Shown piece by piece: positions 34,387 through 43,878 of a stretch of 64,000 nt of DNA. The stretch lies in NCBI GenBank assembly GCA_033721235.1, contig JAWWAY010000005.1, positions 124,001 to 188,000 on the forward strand. Direction: 5' to 3'. The stretch's first letter is position 1; each line of letters opens with the position of its first letter. The stretch comes from UBA5078 sp033721235 (GTDB taxonomy: Bacteria; Pseudomonadota; Gammaproteobacteria; Pseudomonadales; Pseudohongiellaceae). The notes beneath the pieces were generated by a model that made no database searches, was not told where the DNA came from, and worked only from the letters and a program-made list of their open reading frames with translations. The position numbers were made by a program, and so were the translations under genes.

Positions 34387-35175
34387 ATGACAGCAAGCGA
34401 TGCCCCCATCACTATTGCAGGCAAAGACTACTCCTCTCGCCTAATTGTCGGCAGCGGCAAATATAAAGACTTCCAAGAAAATTTAGACGCCTTAGTCGCA
34501 AGCGGCGCAGAAATGATCACGGTAGCTATTCGCCGAGTGAACCTCGGCCAGAACAAGGACGAGCCTAGCCTTTTAGAGCTTATCTCGCCCAAGGATTACA
34601 CCATACTTCCCAATACAGCGGGTTGCTATGACGCTGCTAGCGCCGTAAGAACCTGTCGTATGGCGCGCGAACTTCTAGACGGCCACAAACTGGTTAAGCT
34701 TGAAGTCCTGGGGGATCAGAAAACCTTATATCCCAATGTAACCGAGACTCTAATTGCAGCCGAGGAGCTTGTAGCCGATGGCTTTGATGTCATGGTGTAC
34801 ACCAGTGATGACCCCATCATCGCCAAGCGCTTAGAAGAAATCGGTTGCGTGGCAGTCATGCCCCTAGGCGCGCCGATTGGTTCGGGCCTGGGTATTCGCA
34901 ACCCCTATAATATTCGCATGATTTTGGAGAACGCCAAGGTTCCCATCATTGTAGATGCCGGCGTTGGCACCGCATCAGATGCCGCCATTGCTATGGAGCT
35001 TGGCTGTGATGGCGTATTGATGAATACGGCAATTGCAGAAGCTGGAAACCCTATACTAATGGCCTCTGCCATGAAGAAGGCGGTCCAGAGTGGGCGAGAA
35101 GCCTATTTAGCCGGGCGTATGCCGCGCAGACTATACGCTAGTGCGTCTTCACCAATAGACGGGACTTTCTTCTAG
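34387..35175 (+). CDS. thiG: Thiazole synthase
   Basis: ThiG builds the thiazole phosphate ring of thiamine from deoxyxylulose phosphate, dehydroglycine and ThiS thiocarboxylate. The Schiff-base lysine is in LVKLEVLGD. Other motifs are RLIVGSGKYKD, PLGAPIGSGLGI, IIVDAGVGTASDAA and GVLMNTAIAEA. ATG 34387 was chosen because AAAGG lies seven bases upstream; a longer frame from 34333 lacks one. The product has 262 residues. Confidence 0.96.
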   Translation: MTASDAPITIAGKDYSSRLIVGSGKYKDFQENLDALVASGAEMITVAIRRVNLGQNKDEPSLLELISPKDYTILPNTAGCYDAASAVRTCRMARELLDGHKLVKLEVLGDQKTLYPNVTETLIAAEELVADGFDVMVYTSDDPIIAKRLEEIGCVAVMPLGAPIGSGLGIRNPYNIRMILENAKVPIIVDAGVGTASDAAIAMELGCDGVLMNTAIAEAGNPILMASAMKKAVQSGREAYLAGRMPRRLYASASSPIDGTFF

Positions 35176-35207
35176 TTCTAAAGGCATTCCTATACTAGGT
35201 TTCTATT

Positions 35208-35942
35208 ATGAGCTTTAACACAACAGAGAACGAAATGGGGCGCGACACAAAAGCACCCGATAACGTCGAGAACCCACGCGGTATTCGCAGTTATGTAATT
35301 CGCGGCGGCAGGCTGACCGCTGCACAAGAGTATGCGCTGGAGCATTTTTGGCCAAAGTACGGCATCGACGATACCCAGAGTGAGCAAGACTTAACATCGC
35401 TGTTCCCCAAACAGGCTCCGATTGTTATGGAGATTGGTTTCGGCATGGGGGATTCTCTGTTGGAGATGGCCAAGACCAACCCCGATAAGAACTTTATCGG
35501 GATCGAAGTACACCGCCCTGGCGTGGGCAAATTGCTGCACGAGATTGCAGCCAATGAACTAAGTAATCTCAGAATTTGGTGTCACGACGCCAAGGAAATT
35601 CTGGCTAGATGCATTCCCGATCAGTCATTAGCTGCTGTGCAAATATTCTTTCCTGACCCATGGCACAAAAAGAAGCACAATAAGAGACGCATCGTGCAGC
35701 TGCCTTTTATGGCCTTAATAGCAACGAAACTAAGCGCTGGGGGCTATGTTCACATGGCAACCGACTGGGTGCCTTACGCCGAGCACATGATGGAAGTCTT
35801 GAGCGCCGCAAAAGACTATGAGAATGCGGCTGGTGAAGGCCAGTACAGTCTCGATACGCAACGTCCCATCACCAAATTCGAAAAGCGTGGCCACCGCCTT
35901 GGGCACGAGGTACACGACCTAATCTTCAAAAAGATCAATTAA
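35208..35942 (+). CDS. trmB: tRNA (guanine46-N7)-methyltransferase
   Basis: TrmB makes m7G46 in tRNA variable loops. It shows the N-terminal RSYVIRGGRLT, SAM motif EIGFGMGDSLLEMA, the phosphate/base-binding FPDPWHKKKHNKRR and the end motif TKFEKRGHRLGH. The product has 244 residues; the first 25 are not conserved and ATG 35235 is a possible alternative start. It follows thiG as in Pseudomonas. Confidence 0.95.
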   Translation: MSFNTTENEMGRDTKAPDNVENPRGIRSYVIRGGRLTAAQEYALEHFWPKYGIDDTQSEQDLTSLFPKQAPIVMEIGFGMGDSLLEMAKTNPDKNFIGIEVHRPGVGKLLHEIAANELSNLRIWCHDAKEILARCIPDQSLAAVQIFFPDPWHKKKHNKRRIVQLPFMALIATKLSAGGYVHMATDWVPYAEHMMEVLSAAKDYENAAGEGQYSLDTQRPITKFEKRGHRLGHEVHDLIFKKIN

Positions 35943-35996
35943 GTGCGCTGAGGCGAAACAAGGCAAGGCACTTCACGGTCCCCCTATCATAGTAAC

Positions 35997-36033
35997 ACCC
36001 CAGCTTTATAGCTTTTCGATATTTAGCTGGGGT
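35997..36033 (+). terminator. Stem-loop after trmB
   Basis: ACCCCAGCT (35997-36005) pairs perfectly with AGCTGGGGT (36025-36033). It lies 55 bases past the trmB stop and just before the TRAP genes. The T run is poor, so termination is probable but not certain. Confidence 0.55.
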
Positions 36034-36075
36034 ATGCTTCATTGATTAGAAGAATAATGCCGTAGGGGGACAAAC

Positions 36076-37248
36076 GTGCAAAACAGCTTGTTAAGAGGCG
36101 CTTTTCGCGCCGCGCAGTACTTAGTTATTTCATCTTGTTTACTTGGCACGCTCGCCACCGCAGCAGAGAATCCCGGACTTCCTAGAACCATCGCTTGGTC
36201 CGCCTACCCCACGGGAACCGGCGGCTATAGCCAAGCCGTTGCTATCGGCAGCATCATGCGCCGAGAATACGGCGTTAACCTGCGAGTGATTCCTGGTCGT
36301 AACGATGTCTCCCGTCTTGCCACACTCCTCGCTGGCCGCGTGCATTTCTCCGCGGGTGGGTCCGAGGCTGTTTACGCACAAGAAGGCATCCTCAATTTCG
36401 CCAATAAAATTTGGGGCCCTCAACCGCTTCGCATTCTGCTATCTAATTTCTCCGACAGCTGCTCATTTACGCTTGCCACAGCGCAAGACGCTGAGATCAA
36501 TACTATCGCCGACATTAAAGGCAAACGAGTAACGTGGACACAGGGTGCTCCGTCGTTAAATAACGCAACTACCGCTCTCCTAGCCTATGGCGATCTTACT
36601 TGGGACGACGTCGTAAAGGTTGAGGTCGGTGGCTATAACGCTTCGATCGAGTCGGTTATCAATAACCGTGCAGATGTAGCGGGCGGCGCTTGCAACTCGC
36701 CTCCCTTCCTACGTCTAGAGGCCTCGCCTCGCGGCTTAAAGTTTCTAACCTTCCCTCCGGAAGACACCGAAGCGGTGCAGCGAGTGCGCAATGTTCTGCC
36801 TTGGTATGTACCGCATATAGCAACGGAAGGGCCCACCCTTCCGAAAGAAGGCGCAGAGGTGTTTACTTCAGCCTATCCCCTACTCGTGGGCATGAACGAT
36901 GCTGACGACATATTGGTATATAACCTAGTAAAGGTAATGCATGAGCAGTATGACGACTACAAGAATGCGGCGCCTGGCGCTGGTGGTTGGGAGATCACTC
37001 GCCAAAAATTTGAGGTCGCCTTCATTCCATTTCACGATGCCGCGATCCGCTACTTCAAGGAGATCGGCGTTTGGAGCGAGGCCGCACAAGCCAAACAGGA
37101 AGAGAACCTGTATCGACAAGAAGTCCTCAGCCGCGCTTGGAAAGAGTTTCAACCTATTGCGCCAGACGACCTCAAGGCCTTTCCCGATGCTTGGCTAGCC
37201 TATAGAAAGGCTGCGCTGGAGGCCGAAGGACTCATTACCATTCAGTAA
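36076..37248 (+). CDS. TAXI-family TRAP transporter solute-binding protein
   Basis: A 390-residue periplasmic receptor. A signal peptide ends at about TAAEN; the TAXI-type core follows with SAYPTGTGGYSQAVAIGSIM, RHS-like GRVHFSAGGSEAVYA and GKRVTWTQGAPS. The start is GTG 36076 with a GGGGG ribosome site six bases upstream. The family binds small carboxylates or amino acids for uptake by TRAP permeases. It lies 55 bases before the permease gene. Confidence 0.9.
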   Translation: MQNSLLRGAFRAAQYLVISSCLLGTLATAAENPGLPRTIAWSAYPTGTGGYSQAVAIGSIMRREYGVNLRVIPGRNDVSRLATLLAGRVHFSAGGSEAVYAQEGILNFANKIWGPQPLRILLSNFSDSCSFTLATAQDAEINTIADIKGKRVTWTQGAPSLNNATTALLAYGDLTWDDVVKVEVGGYNASIESVINNRADVAGGACNSPPFLRLEASPRGLKFLTFPPEDTEAVQRVRNVLPWYVPHIATEGPTLPKEGAEVFTSAYPLLVGMNDADDILVYNLVKVMHEQYDDYKNAAPGAGGWEITRQKFEVAFIPFHDAAIRYFKEIGVWSEAAQAKQEENLYRQEVLSRAWKEFQPIAPDDLKAFPDAWLAYRKAALEAEGLITIQ

Positions 37249-37303
37249 GTTAATTCATTGGCTTAAAACTGATACCGTTTGACTATTAATAAGAAGAAAT
37301 TAC

Positions 37304-39301
37304 ATGACCGATCAAAATACTACGACTATTGTCGAGCAGGATGACTCTGATACACCGGATATAGGGCGCTATCGTAATCTTAATCTAAGATGGCGAGTCG
37401 TCATGGCCGTTCTGACTACCGCCGCCACTCTTCTAGCCATTAACCAAATTTTTGCTTTAGGCTTTTTCGTTGGCAATATCATGTTGGACAGTCGCTATCT
37501 GTATTTGGTGACTGGCACCATGCTGGCGATGGTGTTCATTACGTTCCCATCCAATAAGTCCAACCTCAATCATGTGCCCTGGTATGACATCGTCATTATG
37601 GCCACGATTGCGGTCATCTTTACCTACTATGCCTGGAACGCGGAACGAATTGTGCTCGAAGCGTGGGAGTATGTAGCCCCTCCTATAGGAGTAGCGCTAG
37701 CGCTAGTAACGTGGGCGATTATTCTTGAGGCAGGCAGACGCGCGGGTGGATGGCCCATTTTCTGTATTGTGGGCGTCCTCTCTTTCTATCCGATGTACTC
37801 CCACCTGATGCCTGATGTTATTGCCGGTATTGGCATGCCGATTCAAGACGTTGCGGTATTCCATATTCTGGGCGCAGAGAGTCTATTCGGTATTCCCATG
37901 CAGGCCTTCGCCATGCTGGTGTTCGGCTTCCTTCTCTTTGGTGTTTCACTGCAATACACAGGTGGCGGCCCCTTCTTTATTAATTTCGCCTTCGCCCTTC
38001 TTGGGCATATGCGTGGCGGTCCCGCCAAGGTAGCCATCTTCTCTAGCGGCCTGCTCGGCTCTATGAGTGGTGGCCCCGTAACTAATGTCTTAACGACTGG
38101 GCCCATGACTATTCCCACCATGCGTCGTACGGGTTTCACCCGGCACTATGCAGCAGGGGTTGAGGCTTGTGCCTCTACTGGCGGGGTTCTTATGCCGCCT
38201 ATCATGGGCGCAACGGCCTTCGTCATGGCAAGCTTCCTAGGAGTCAGCTATGTCACGGTCGCCGTCGCCGCAATCGTTCCTTCATTGCTATATTTCTTTG
38301 GCTTATTTGTGCAAATAGACGCCTATGCGGCTCGACACAATCTAGAAGGCTTACCGCGAGAAGAGTTACCAAAAGCCAGAGATGTCTTTAAAGAGGGATG
38401 GTACTTTCTGGCAGTGTTTTTCCTACTGCTATGGATGCTGGTTTACATGCAGCAAGAAGCCACAGCGCCCTTCTATGCCACCGGCCTACTACTTGTGATC
38501 AACCAGTTCACCAAGAATAGATTATCACTCGAAAAGCTGATGCTCTTGATAGCCTCTACGGGTAAATTGATGGCGGAACTTGCGGGCATACTAGCGGCTA
38601 TTGGCCTTATCATCGGCTCACTGGCGGTTACCGGAATGGCCGGCACCCTCGCCAACGACTTAGTGTATATCGCTGGTGATAGCGTGCTGGTGTTATTGAT
38701 CATGGGCGCCATTACCAGCTTCGTATTGGGCATTGGTATGACGGTCACTGCCGCCTACATATTCCTAGCGATCATTCTGGCTCCCGCACTCATTAATGCG
38801 GGCCTTAATCCCTTAGCCTCTCATATGTTTATTATGTACTGGGGCATGCTGAGCTTTATCACACCTCCTGTTGCTCTATCAGCTTTTGCGGCAGCAACGG
38901 TGGCGCAAACCTCAGCGATGAAGGTGGGATTGGAAGCGATGCGTCTAGGCGCCATTATCTACTTCATTCCGTTCTTCTTCGTGTTCAATCCAGCCCTGTT
39001 ATTGCAGGGTTCTGTCGCGGAAATTGCGCCAGTGCTTGTAACAGCGATTATCGGGGTAACACTGGTCTCCGGCGGCCTCCAAGGCTACTTAATTGGCTTT
39101 GGTAATCTCGGCAAAGGAGCAATGGGGCTTGGGTCTAGAATTCTACTATTTTTGGCCGGCTTGGTATTTGCCATTCCCGGCGGCGGCATGCTGGGCCTAA
39201 GCCAGGTGTGGCTTGCGGTATCAGGTGTCGCACTTGCTGCAGTGGCCTTAGGCGTTGCATTTGGGGGGAGAAAAACTAGAGAGCTAAAAGCGACCGCCTA
39301 G
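37304..39301 (+). CDS. TRAP transporter permease, fused small and large subunits
   Basis: A 665-residue inner-membrane protein in which the four-span (DctQ-like) and twelve-span (DctM-like) parts are fused, as is normal for TAXI-type TRAP systems. About 17 spans are visible. Characteristic stretches are GPFFINFAFALLGHMRGGPAKVA (a conserved DctM-like region at about residues 224-246), EACASTGGVLMPPIMGATAF and FITPPVALSAFAAA. It works with the upstream binding protein in sodium-driven solute uptake; the substrate cannot be told from sequence. Confidence 0.92.
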   Translation: MTDQNTTTIVEQDDSDTPDIGRYRNLNLRWRVVMAVLTTAATLLAINQIFALGFFVGNIMLDSRYLYLVTGTMLAMVFITFPSNKSNLNHVPWYDIVIMATIAVIFTYYAWNAERIVLEAWEYVAPPIGVALALVTWAIILEAGRRAGGWPIFCIVGVLSFYPMYSHLMPDVIAGIGMPIQDVAVFHILGAESLFGIPMQAFAMLVFGFLLFGVSLQYTGGGPFFINFAFALLGHMRGGPAKVAIFSSGLLGSMSGGPVTNVLTTGPMTIPTMRRTGFTRHYAAGVEACASTGGVLMPPIMGATAFVMASFLGVSYVTVAVAAIVPSLLYFFGLFVQIDAYAARHNLEGLPREELPKARDVFKEGWYFLAVFFLLLWMLVYMQQEATAPFYATGLLLVINQFTKNRLSLEKLMLLIASTGKLMAELAGILAAIGLIIGSLAVTGMAGTLANDLVYIAGDSVLVLLIMGAITSFVLGIGMTVTAAYIFLAIILAPALINAGLNPLASHMFIMYWGMLSFITPPVALSAFAAATVAQTSAMKVGLEAMRLGAIIYFIPFFFVFNPALLLQGSVAEIAPVLVTAIIGVTLVSGGLQGYLIGFGNLGKGAMGLGSRILLFLAGLVFAIPGGGMLGLSQVWLAVSGVALAAVALGVAFGGRKTRELKATA

Positions 39302-39306
39302 TACCG

Positions 39307-39345
39307 ATGAGCATAGGCCGTGCTAAAACCACAGCCTATGCTCAT
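39307..39345. terminator. Perfect 12-base stem between the TRAP and DUF45 genes
   Basis: ATGAGCATAGGC (39307-39318) is the exact reverse complement of GCCTATGCTCAT (39334-39345), with a 15-base loop. It begins six bases after the TRAP permease stop and overlaps the last codons of the converging DUF45 gene. It can act as a terminator for the plus strand. Confidence 0.65.
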
Positions 39346-40057
39346 GTTTCTTAAGCCAGTGCTGGTAATTCTTATAGTCGGGGCATACAGATTCCACTAG
39401 CCGCCAAAAATCCTTCGAATGATTCATGTGCCTCAAATGGCAAACTTCGTGGCATATCATATAGTCTATCACCGCATCGGGCGCCAACATGATGAGCCAA
39501 TTGTATTGAATGCGTCCATCGACAGTGCAGTGCCCCCATTTTGTTTTGGTTTTGCGAAACACCACTTCTTTGAATTGGCTTTGTAAGCCGAGATGCTTCA
39601 CCAGAGCCGCCGTCCTATTGGGTAGATACTCTCGCGCCTGATTTTGAAGCCAACGCTGTAGGGCTTTGGCAATGCTCTTCTCATCGATACTGCGCACCGT
39701 GATCGCAATGCCTCTCTCATGCACGGCTACGGATTCGATGCTTGCCTTGCTTACGCGCAAGACACAGCGCTGACCCTTATAGAAGATTGTGCCGCTATCT
39801 CTCAGCTTCGGTTTCTGCTCGTACTGACTGGCCTTGTGCGCCAACATCTTGTTGACCCAATCGTGATGCTCTTCGACAAATCTTTGAATCTGCTTTTTCG
39901 TGACGAAAATGGGCACTCGAACCTCAACGCGCTCATGCTCCACATAGATCGCCATAGTCTTGCGGCGCGATCGCACCACCGAATAGGAACTTGGCGCCCG
40001 CGCTAGTAAGGAGTCCTTAGGGGACAAGATACTGAGGTCTTGATTTGATTGAGTCAT
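39323..40057 (-). CDS. YgjP/DUF45-type zinc metallopeptidase
   Basis: A 244-residue protein with the DUF45 (M48-like) signature: TKWGHCTVDGRIQYNW, then the zinc motif HEVCH at about 203-207 followed by LRHMNHSKDFW. The family includes YgjP and the SprT-like relatives; its substrate is unknown. An unusual feature is the hairpin that overlaps its 3' end. Confidence 0.85.
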   Translation of the reverse strand: MTQSNQDLSILSPKDSLLARAPSSYSVVRSRRKTMAIYVEHERVEVRVPIFVTKKQIQRFVEEHHDWVNKMLAHKASQYEQKPKLRDSGTIFYKGQRCVLRVSKASIESVAVHERGIAITVRSIDEKSIAKALQRWLQNQAREYLPNRTAALVKHLGLQSQFKEVVFRKTKTKWGHCTVDGRIQYNWLIMLAPDAVIDYMICHEVCHLRHMNHSKDFWRLVESVCPDYKNYQHWLKKHEHRLWF

Positions 40058-40156
40058 GATTTAACGCATAATACGCAAAACTTTTTGGCCGCGATACACA
40101 GACAGGCATTTAGCTTAGGATCAAAATAGCAACAGACACCCAAAGGCAACAAGCCC

Positions 40157-40885
40157 ATGAGCAAGCAAGACACTATATATGCTGCGCAGCGCAATGCGGG
40201 CGATTTCGTATTCGACAACGAGGTGGCTGAGGTATTTACGGATATGATCAATCGATCCGTGCCGGGCTATGCCACAATTATTTCTATGATCGGCGTTTTA
40301 GCGAATCGCTATTGCCGACCTGGCACCAACGTTTACGACTTGGGTTGTTCTCTGGGTGGCGCATCTTTTTCCATGTGCCACCATATCGAGCACGATGACT
40401 ACAAGTTGCTTGCCATCGATAACTCTCGCGCCATGATCGAGCGCTTCGAGCAGGCATTAAAAAAGCATGGCAAAGATGCAGAGCATATTGAGCTCAAACA
40501 TGCCGATATCAACGACTGTGAAATCAAGAATGCATCCGTTGTAGTGCTTAACTTTACGCTCCAGTTTATTCCTGTAGAGCAGCGGGAAGCGTTGATGGCA
40601 AAGATCTACTCTGGCATGCGCCCAGGCGGCATTCTCATTCTATCGGAGAAAATTCGCTTTCCTGATGATTCATTGGACGAGTTGTTAATCGATATGTACC
40701 ACCAGTTTAAGCAAGCCCAGGGTTATTCCGCTTTAGAGGTCGCACAAAAGCGCGCGGCTCTGGAAAAAGTTCTCATTCCGGAAACCATCGATTGCCATAA
40801 GAATCGCATTGCCAAGGCTGGCTTCAAAAGCTGTGATACTTGGTTTCAATGTTTCAATTTCACCTCACTACTCGCCATAAAATAG
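40157..40885 (+). CDS. cmoA: Carboxy-S-adenosyl-L-methionine synthase
   Basis: CmoA converts SAM and prephenate to carboxy-SAM, used to modify wobble uridine 34 of tRNA. It has the motif VYDLGCSLGGASFSM, the AIDNSRAMIERF loop and NFTLQFIPVEQRE as in E. coli CmoA. The product has 242 residues. It is six bases upstream of cmoB. Confidence 0.96.
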   Translation: MSKQDTIYAAQRNAGDFVFDNEVAEVFTDMINRSVPGYATIISMIGVLANRYCRPGTNVYDLGCSLGGASFSMCHHIEHDDYKLLAIDNSRAMIERFEQALKKHGKDAEHIELKHADINDCEIKNASVVVLNFTLQFIPVEQREALMAKIYSGMRPGGILILSEKIRFPDDSLDELLIDMYHQFKQAQGYSALEVAQKRAALEKVLIPETIDCHKNRIAKAGFKSCDTWFQCFNFTSLLAIK

Positions 40886-40891
40886 ATTCCC

Positions 40892-41854
40892 ATGAGTTAC
40901 GAAAGATTACCCGATTACATCGACAATACGCCGATGGCACCACTGCTTAAGTATGCCAGCGAGGCTTGGTTTCTGGGCCGCAATAATGGCGATCTGCCGC
41001 GCTGGAGAGCAGCGCAGTCTAAGCTGCCGCAAATAACACCTAGCATCGTCGACCTGAAAGAGTCGGTTAGTGTCGGTTGTGCGGCCGACTTAGGAACGGG
41101 CCAAAAGGACGCGCTTACCCAAGCCCTAGAGGGTCTTATACCCTGGCGCAAGGGTCCGTTTACACTGTTCGATGTTCACATCGATACCGAGTGGCACTCT
41201 GACTGGAAATGGGAACGGCTACGGCACCATATTTCACCTCTTCACGGGCGTAAGATACTCGACGTTGGCTGCGGCAACGGCTATCACTGCTTTCGCATGG
41301 TAGGTGACGGGGCAGCACTTGCGATAGGCATAGATCCACAGATCGCTTATGCAATTCAGTCGCAGATGATTAAACACTATATTCCCGATACGCCTGTCTT
41401 CGTGTTACCTACCACGCTTGAGGAATTGCCGTCCGAGGTGGGAGGGTTTGATACGGTATTCTCGATGGGAGTGTTGTATCACCGACGCTCTCCTATCGAT
41501 CACCTACTCCAATTACGCAATTGCCTGCGCCCTGGTGGAGAGCTAGTTCTAGAGACCCTCATAGTTGACGGGCCATTGGGATATTCCTTAACTCCCGAAG
41601 GGCGCTATAGCCGTATGAACAATGTTTGGTTCTTACCCTCAGTGGACACAGCCCTAAATTGGCTTCAGCGCTGCGGATACACAGATTGTAGGCTGGTAGA
41701 TACCAGCATTACGACTACAGATGAACAACGAACAACTGATTGGATGCGCTTTCAATCTCTAGCCGAGAGTCTAGACCCAAGCAACTCGAGCCTAACTGTA
41801 GAGGGGCATCCCGCACCGAAACGGGGCGTATTTGTGGCCACAGCTCCGAGATAA
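40892..41854 (+). CDS. cmoB: tRNA U34 carboxymethyltransferase
   Basis: CmoB uses carboxy-SAM to turn 5-hydroxyuridine 34 into cmo5U. SAM motif ILDVGCGNGYHCFRM, FSMGVLYHRRSPIDHL and the RMNNVWFLPS segment are conserved. The product has 320 residues. It is cotranscribed with cmoA. Confidence 0.96.
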   Translation: MSYERLPDYIDNTPMAPLLKYASEAWFLGRNNGDLPRWRAAQSKLPQITPSIVDLKESVSVGCAADLGTGQKDALTQALEGLIPWRKGPFTLFDVHIDTEWHSDWKWERLRHHISPLHGRKILDVGCGNGYHCFRMVGDGAALAIGIDPQIAYAIQSQMIKHYIPDTPVFVLPTTLEELPSEVGGFDTVFSMGVLYHRRSPIDHLLQLRNCLRPGGELVLETLIVDGPLGYSLTPEGRYSRMNNVWFLPSVDTALNWLQRCGYTDCRLVDTSITTTDEQRTTDWMRFQSLAESLDPSNSSLTVEGHPAPKRGVFVATAPR

Positions 41855-42168
41855 CTGCGATGGGCGTCTGCGTAGCTTTTACCACCAAAAAGGCGCCTTA
41901 CCTCGCATTTAATCTGATTGGAATAAAGAGTTATCTATAGAACGATCTGTTAGAAACATTTGTCTACCACGATAATTACAGCTTATGCACCGTTTTATAA
42001 AAAGCGCAATATGACCCCCATCAGAAACGACTTGTCTTATAATGTGTACGAAACTCCTCATTAATGTTGACGAGTTTTGTCATATACGTTATTTGTAGGG
42101 TCAACTCTAACTCAATTATTCACTAGCCTTATAACAACTATAAAGCCCACTAACTAGGAATCTATCCA
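41855..42168 (+). other. Leader region of the transposase-like gene
   Basis: About 310 bases with no gene. A TATAAT (42038-42043) forms a plausible -10 element about 125 bases before the transposase-like start codon, although the -35 is poor. No inverted repeat resembling a transposon end or a REP hairpin was found on this side. Confidence 0.4.
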
Positions 42169-43143
42169 ATGGCCAGACCACTACGAATCGAATACCCCGA
42201 CGCCTGCTATCATGTGTCGAACTTCGGTATTGAGAAACAAAAAGTTTTCCCAAGCAACCGTTACTACGAAGCTTTTCTTTCAGCATTGGAAGAAACATGC
42301 TTCAGACTGAATGTTCAAGTTCTGTCCTATTGCCTACTGAAGGATCAATACCACCTAGTCATTAAAACGCCAGAGGGAAACCTCAGCCGCTTTATGCGTC
42401 AGATAGACGGTCTTTATACCCAACACTACCAGAAGCTCAAAAAGACTGACGGCTCGCTTTTCAAAGGCCGCTATAAAGCGGTACTCGTTCAGCCTGGCGA
42501 ATACTTAGCCAAACTTACCCGCTATGTTCACGCTGGCGTTAAGAAGTCTGCTCTAGAGTCATGGGAGTGGTCGAGCTACCCCGCTTACGTTAATAAAGTA
42601 AAAGCTCCGGCGTGGCTAAAGCGTGACGAAGTATTTGAGGCTATCGGCGCGAAAGGCCCTCGTCGCTTTGCCGCCTTCGCATCTTATAGTGCGGAAGGCG
42701 TAGACGAAGAAATGGCCCATTTCTATGGTAAGAAAAACCTGTCTTCCATTATGGGAGACGACAAGTTTAAGAAGTCGGCAAAGGCCAAGCGCTCTGCCAC
42801 TAAGGCTCGTGGAGTATCGCGTGGCGCAAATGCCAAATGGCGCCCTTCATGCAAAGCAATTATCAGCGCCGTTGCCAAGCAGTTCAAGGTAAGTGAAGAC
42901 AGCATCTATACAGCGGCGCGCGGACCTGGCTCAAAGAATGTGCCCCGTTGGGTAGCCATGTATCTTTGCCAAGAGCTTTCGGCATCGACTCTTCAGTCTA
43001 TTGCAAAACTATTCAAACTGAAGCGCTATGGCACCGTCTCTACAACCGTAGGCAAGCTAAAGAAAGAGTTTGATGCGGACCCTAAAGTGCTAGCGGCGAC
43101 GAATAAACTCATCAAGAGCTTGAGCAAAGCCAAAAAAGCTTAA
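42169..43143 (+). CDS. REP-associated-type Y1 transposase-like protein, HUH motif altered
   Basis: A 324-residue member of the IS200-like/REP-associated transposase family. The N-terminal 150 residues show MARPLRIEYPDACYHV, TPEGNLSRFMRQIDGLYTQ (putative catalytic Tyr83), SLFKGRYKAVLV and LTRYVHAGVKKS. The metal-binding motif normally reads HYH but here is QYH (residues 60-62). The last 85 residues resemble the DnaA C-terminal helix-turn-helix domain (ISAVAKQFKVSEDSIYTA...). A basic linker joins them. It is present as a single gene with its own terminator, which suggests a domesticated or inactive protein. Confidence 0.82.
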   Translation: MARPLRIEYPDACYHVSNFGIEKQKVFPSNRYYEAFLSALEETCFRLNVQVLSYCLLKDQYHLVIKTPEGNLSRFMRQIDGLYTQHYQKLKKTDGSLFKGRYKAVLVQPGEYLAKLTRYVHAGVKKSALESWEWSSYPAYVNKVKAPAWLKRDEVFEAIGAKGPRRFAAFASYSAEGVDEEMAHFYGKKNLSSIMGDDKFKKSAKAKRSATKARGVSRGANAKWRPSCKAIISAVAKQFKVSEDSIYTAARGPGSKNVPRWVAMYLCQELSASTLQSIAKLFKLKRYGTVSTTVGKLKKEFDADPKVLAATNKLIKSLSKAKKA

Positions 43144-43165
43144 TGCCACTAGTTTTAGGCAAATA

Positions 43166-43202
43166 AAAACGCCGAGCTTTCATTTAGAAGGCTCGGCGTT
43201 TT
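43166..43202. terminator. Bidirectional intrinsic terminator
   Basis: AAAACGCCGAGC (43166-43177) is the exact reverse complement of GCTCGGCGTTTT (43191-43202). The stem ends in T runs on both strands and lies between the converging transposase-like and rpmG genes. Confidence 0.9.
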
Positions 43203-43259
43203 GACATTCCGCTCTATAAAAGAGACAAGCAATAATACCCGCGAACGAGTAAAACCGTA

Positions 43260-43415
43260 TTACTTGATTTTAGATTCTTTGTAGATAACGTGCTTGCGAA
43301 CAACTGGATCAAACTTTTTGATTTCCATTTTGTCCGGCATAGTTCGCTTGTTCTTGTCAGTCGTGTAGTAATGTCCTGTGTTTGCTGAAGACACTAATTT
43401 GATCTTATCGCGCAT
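43260..43415 (-). CDS. rpmG: 50S ribosomal protein L33
   Basis: A 51-residue protein read directly from the sequence: it starts MRDKIKLVSSANTGHYYTT, continues DKNKRTMPDKMEIKKFDP and ends VVRKHVIYKESKIK. It is the zinc-free form of L33, with no CxxC pairs. It sits 42 bases downstream of rpmB, with which it is cotranscribed as in most proteobacteria. Confidence 0.95.
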   Translation of the reverse strand: MRDKIKLVSSANTGHYYTTDKNKRTMPDKMEIKKFDPVVRKHVIYKESKIK

Positions 43416-43457
43416 CGCTGCTCACCACCTGATTCTGGATACCTTATCGGTATCGGT

Positions 43458-43694
43458 TTAGATTTTTACACCATTGCTGCGAAGATCAGCAAGAACTGCA
43501 TCGATGCCGTTCTTGTCGATAATGCGCATGCCTTTAGTGGACAATTTTAGTTTCACAAAACGATTCTCAGACTCAACCCAAAAACGGTGAGTGTGGATGT
43601 TTGGTAGAAAACGGCGCCTTGTCTTGTTGTGCGCGTGAGAAACATTGTTTCCTGTAATCGGCTTCTTGCCGGTTACCATACATACGTTAGCCAT
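43458..43694 (-). CDS. rpmB: 50S ribosomal protein L28
   Basis: A 78-residue ribosomal protein with the family core GKKPITGNNVSHAHNKTRRR, HTHRFWVESENRFV and KGMRIIDKNGIDAVL. It is the first gene of the rpmB-rpmG pair. Confidence 0.97.
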   Translation of the reverse strand: MANVCMVTGKKPITGNNVSHAHNKTRRRFLPNIHTHRFWVESENRFVKLKLSTKGMRIIDKNGIDAVLADLRSNGVKI

Positions 43695-43878
43695 TGTCTT
43701 GCCTCATTACGGATTCTGTCGTCGATGACTAGACAGAATTTAGGTCGTAATTGGACCGCTTTAGCGTCTAGCCAAAAAAAGAGCTGCGTTTTATACCAAA
43801 ACACCCCTGCAATAGCAACAAAAAACCGAATTTAGAGCCAAAAATTAGCTATTGGGCTAGGCTCAAGCCCTCGGGCAA

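Noticed and set aside
43166..43202. Terminal inverted repeat of a transposon beside the transposase-like gene
   Set aside because: It is a short GC stem flanked by A and T runs between converging genes, with no partner on the other side; a bidirectional terminator explains it.
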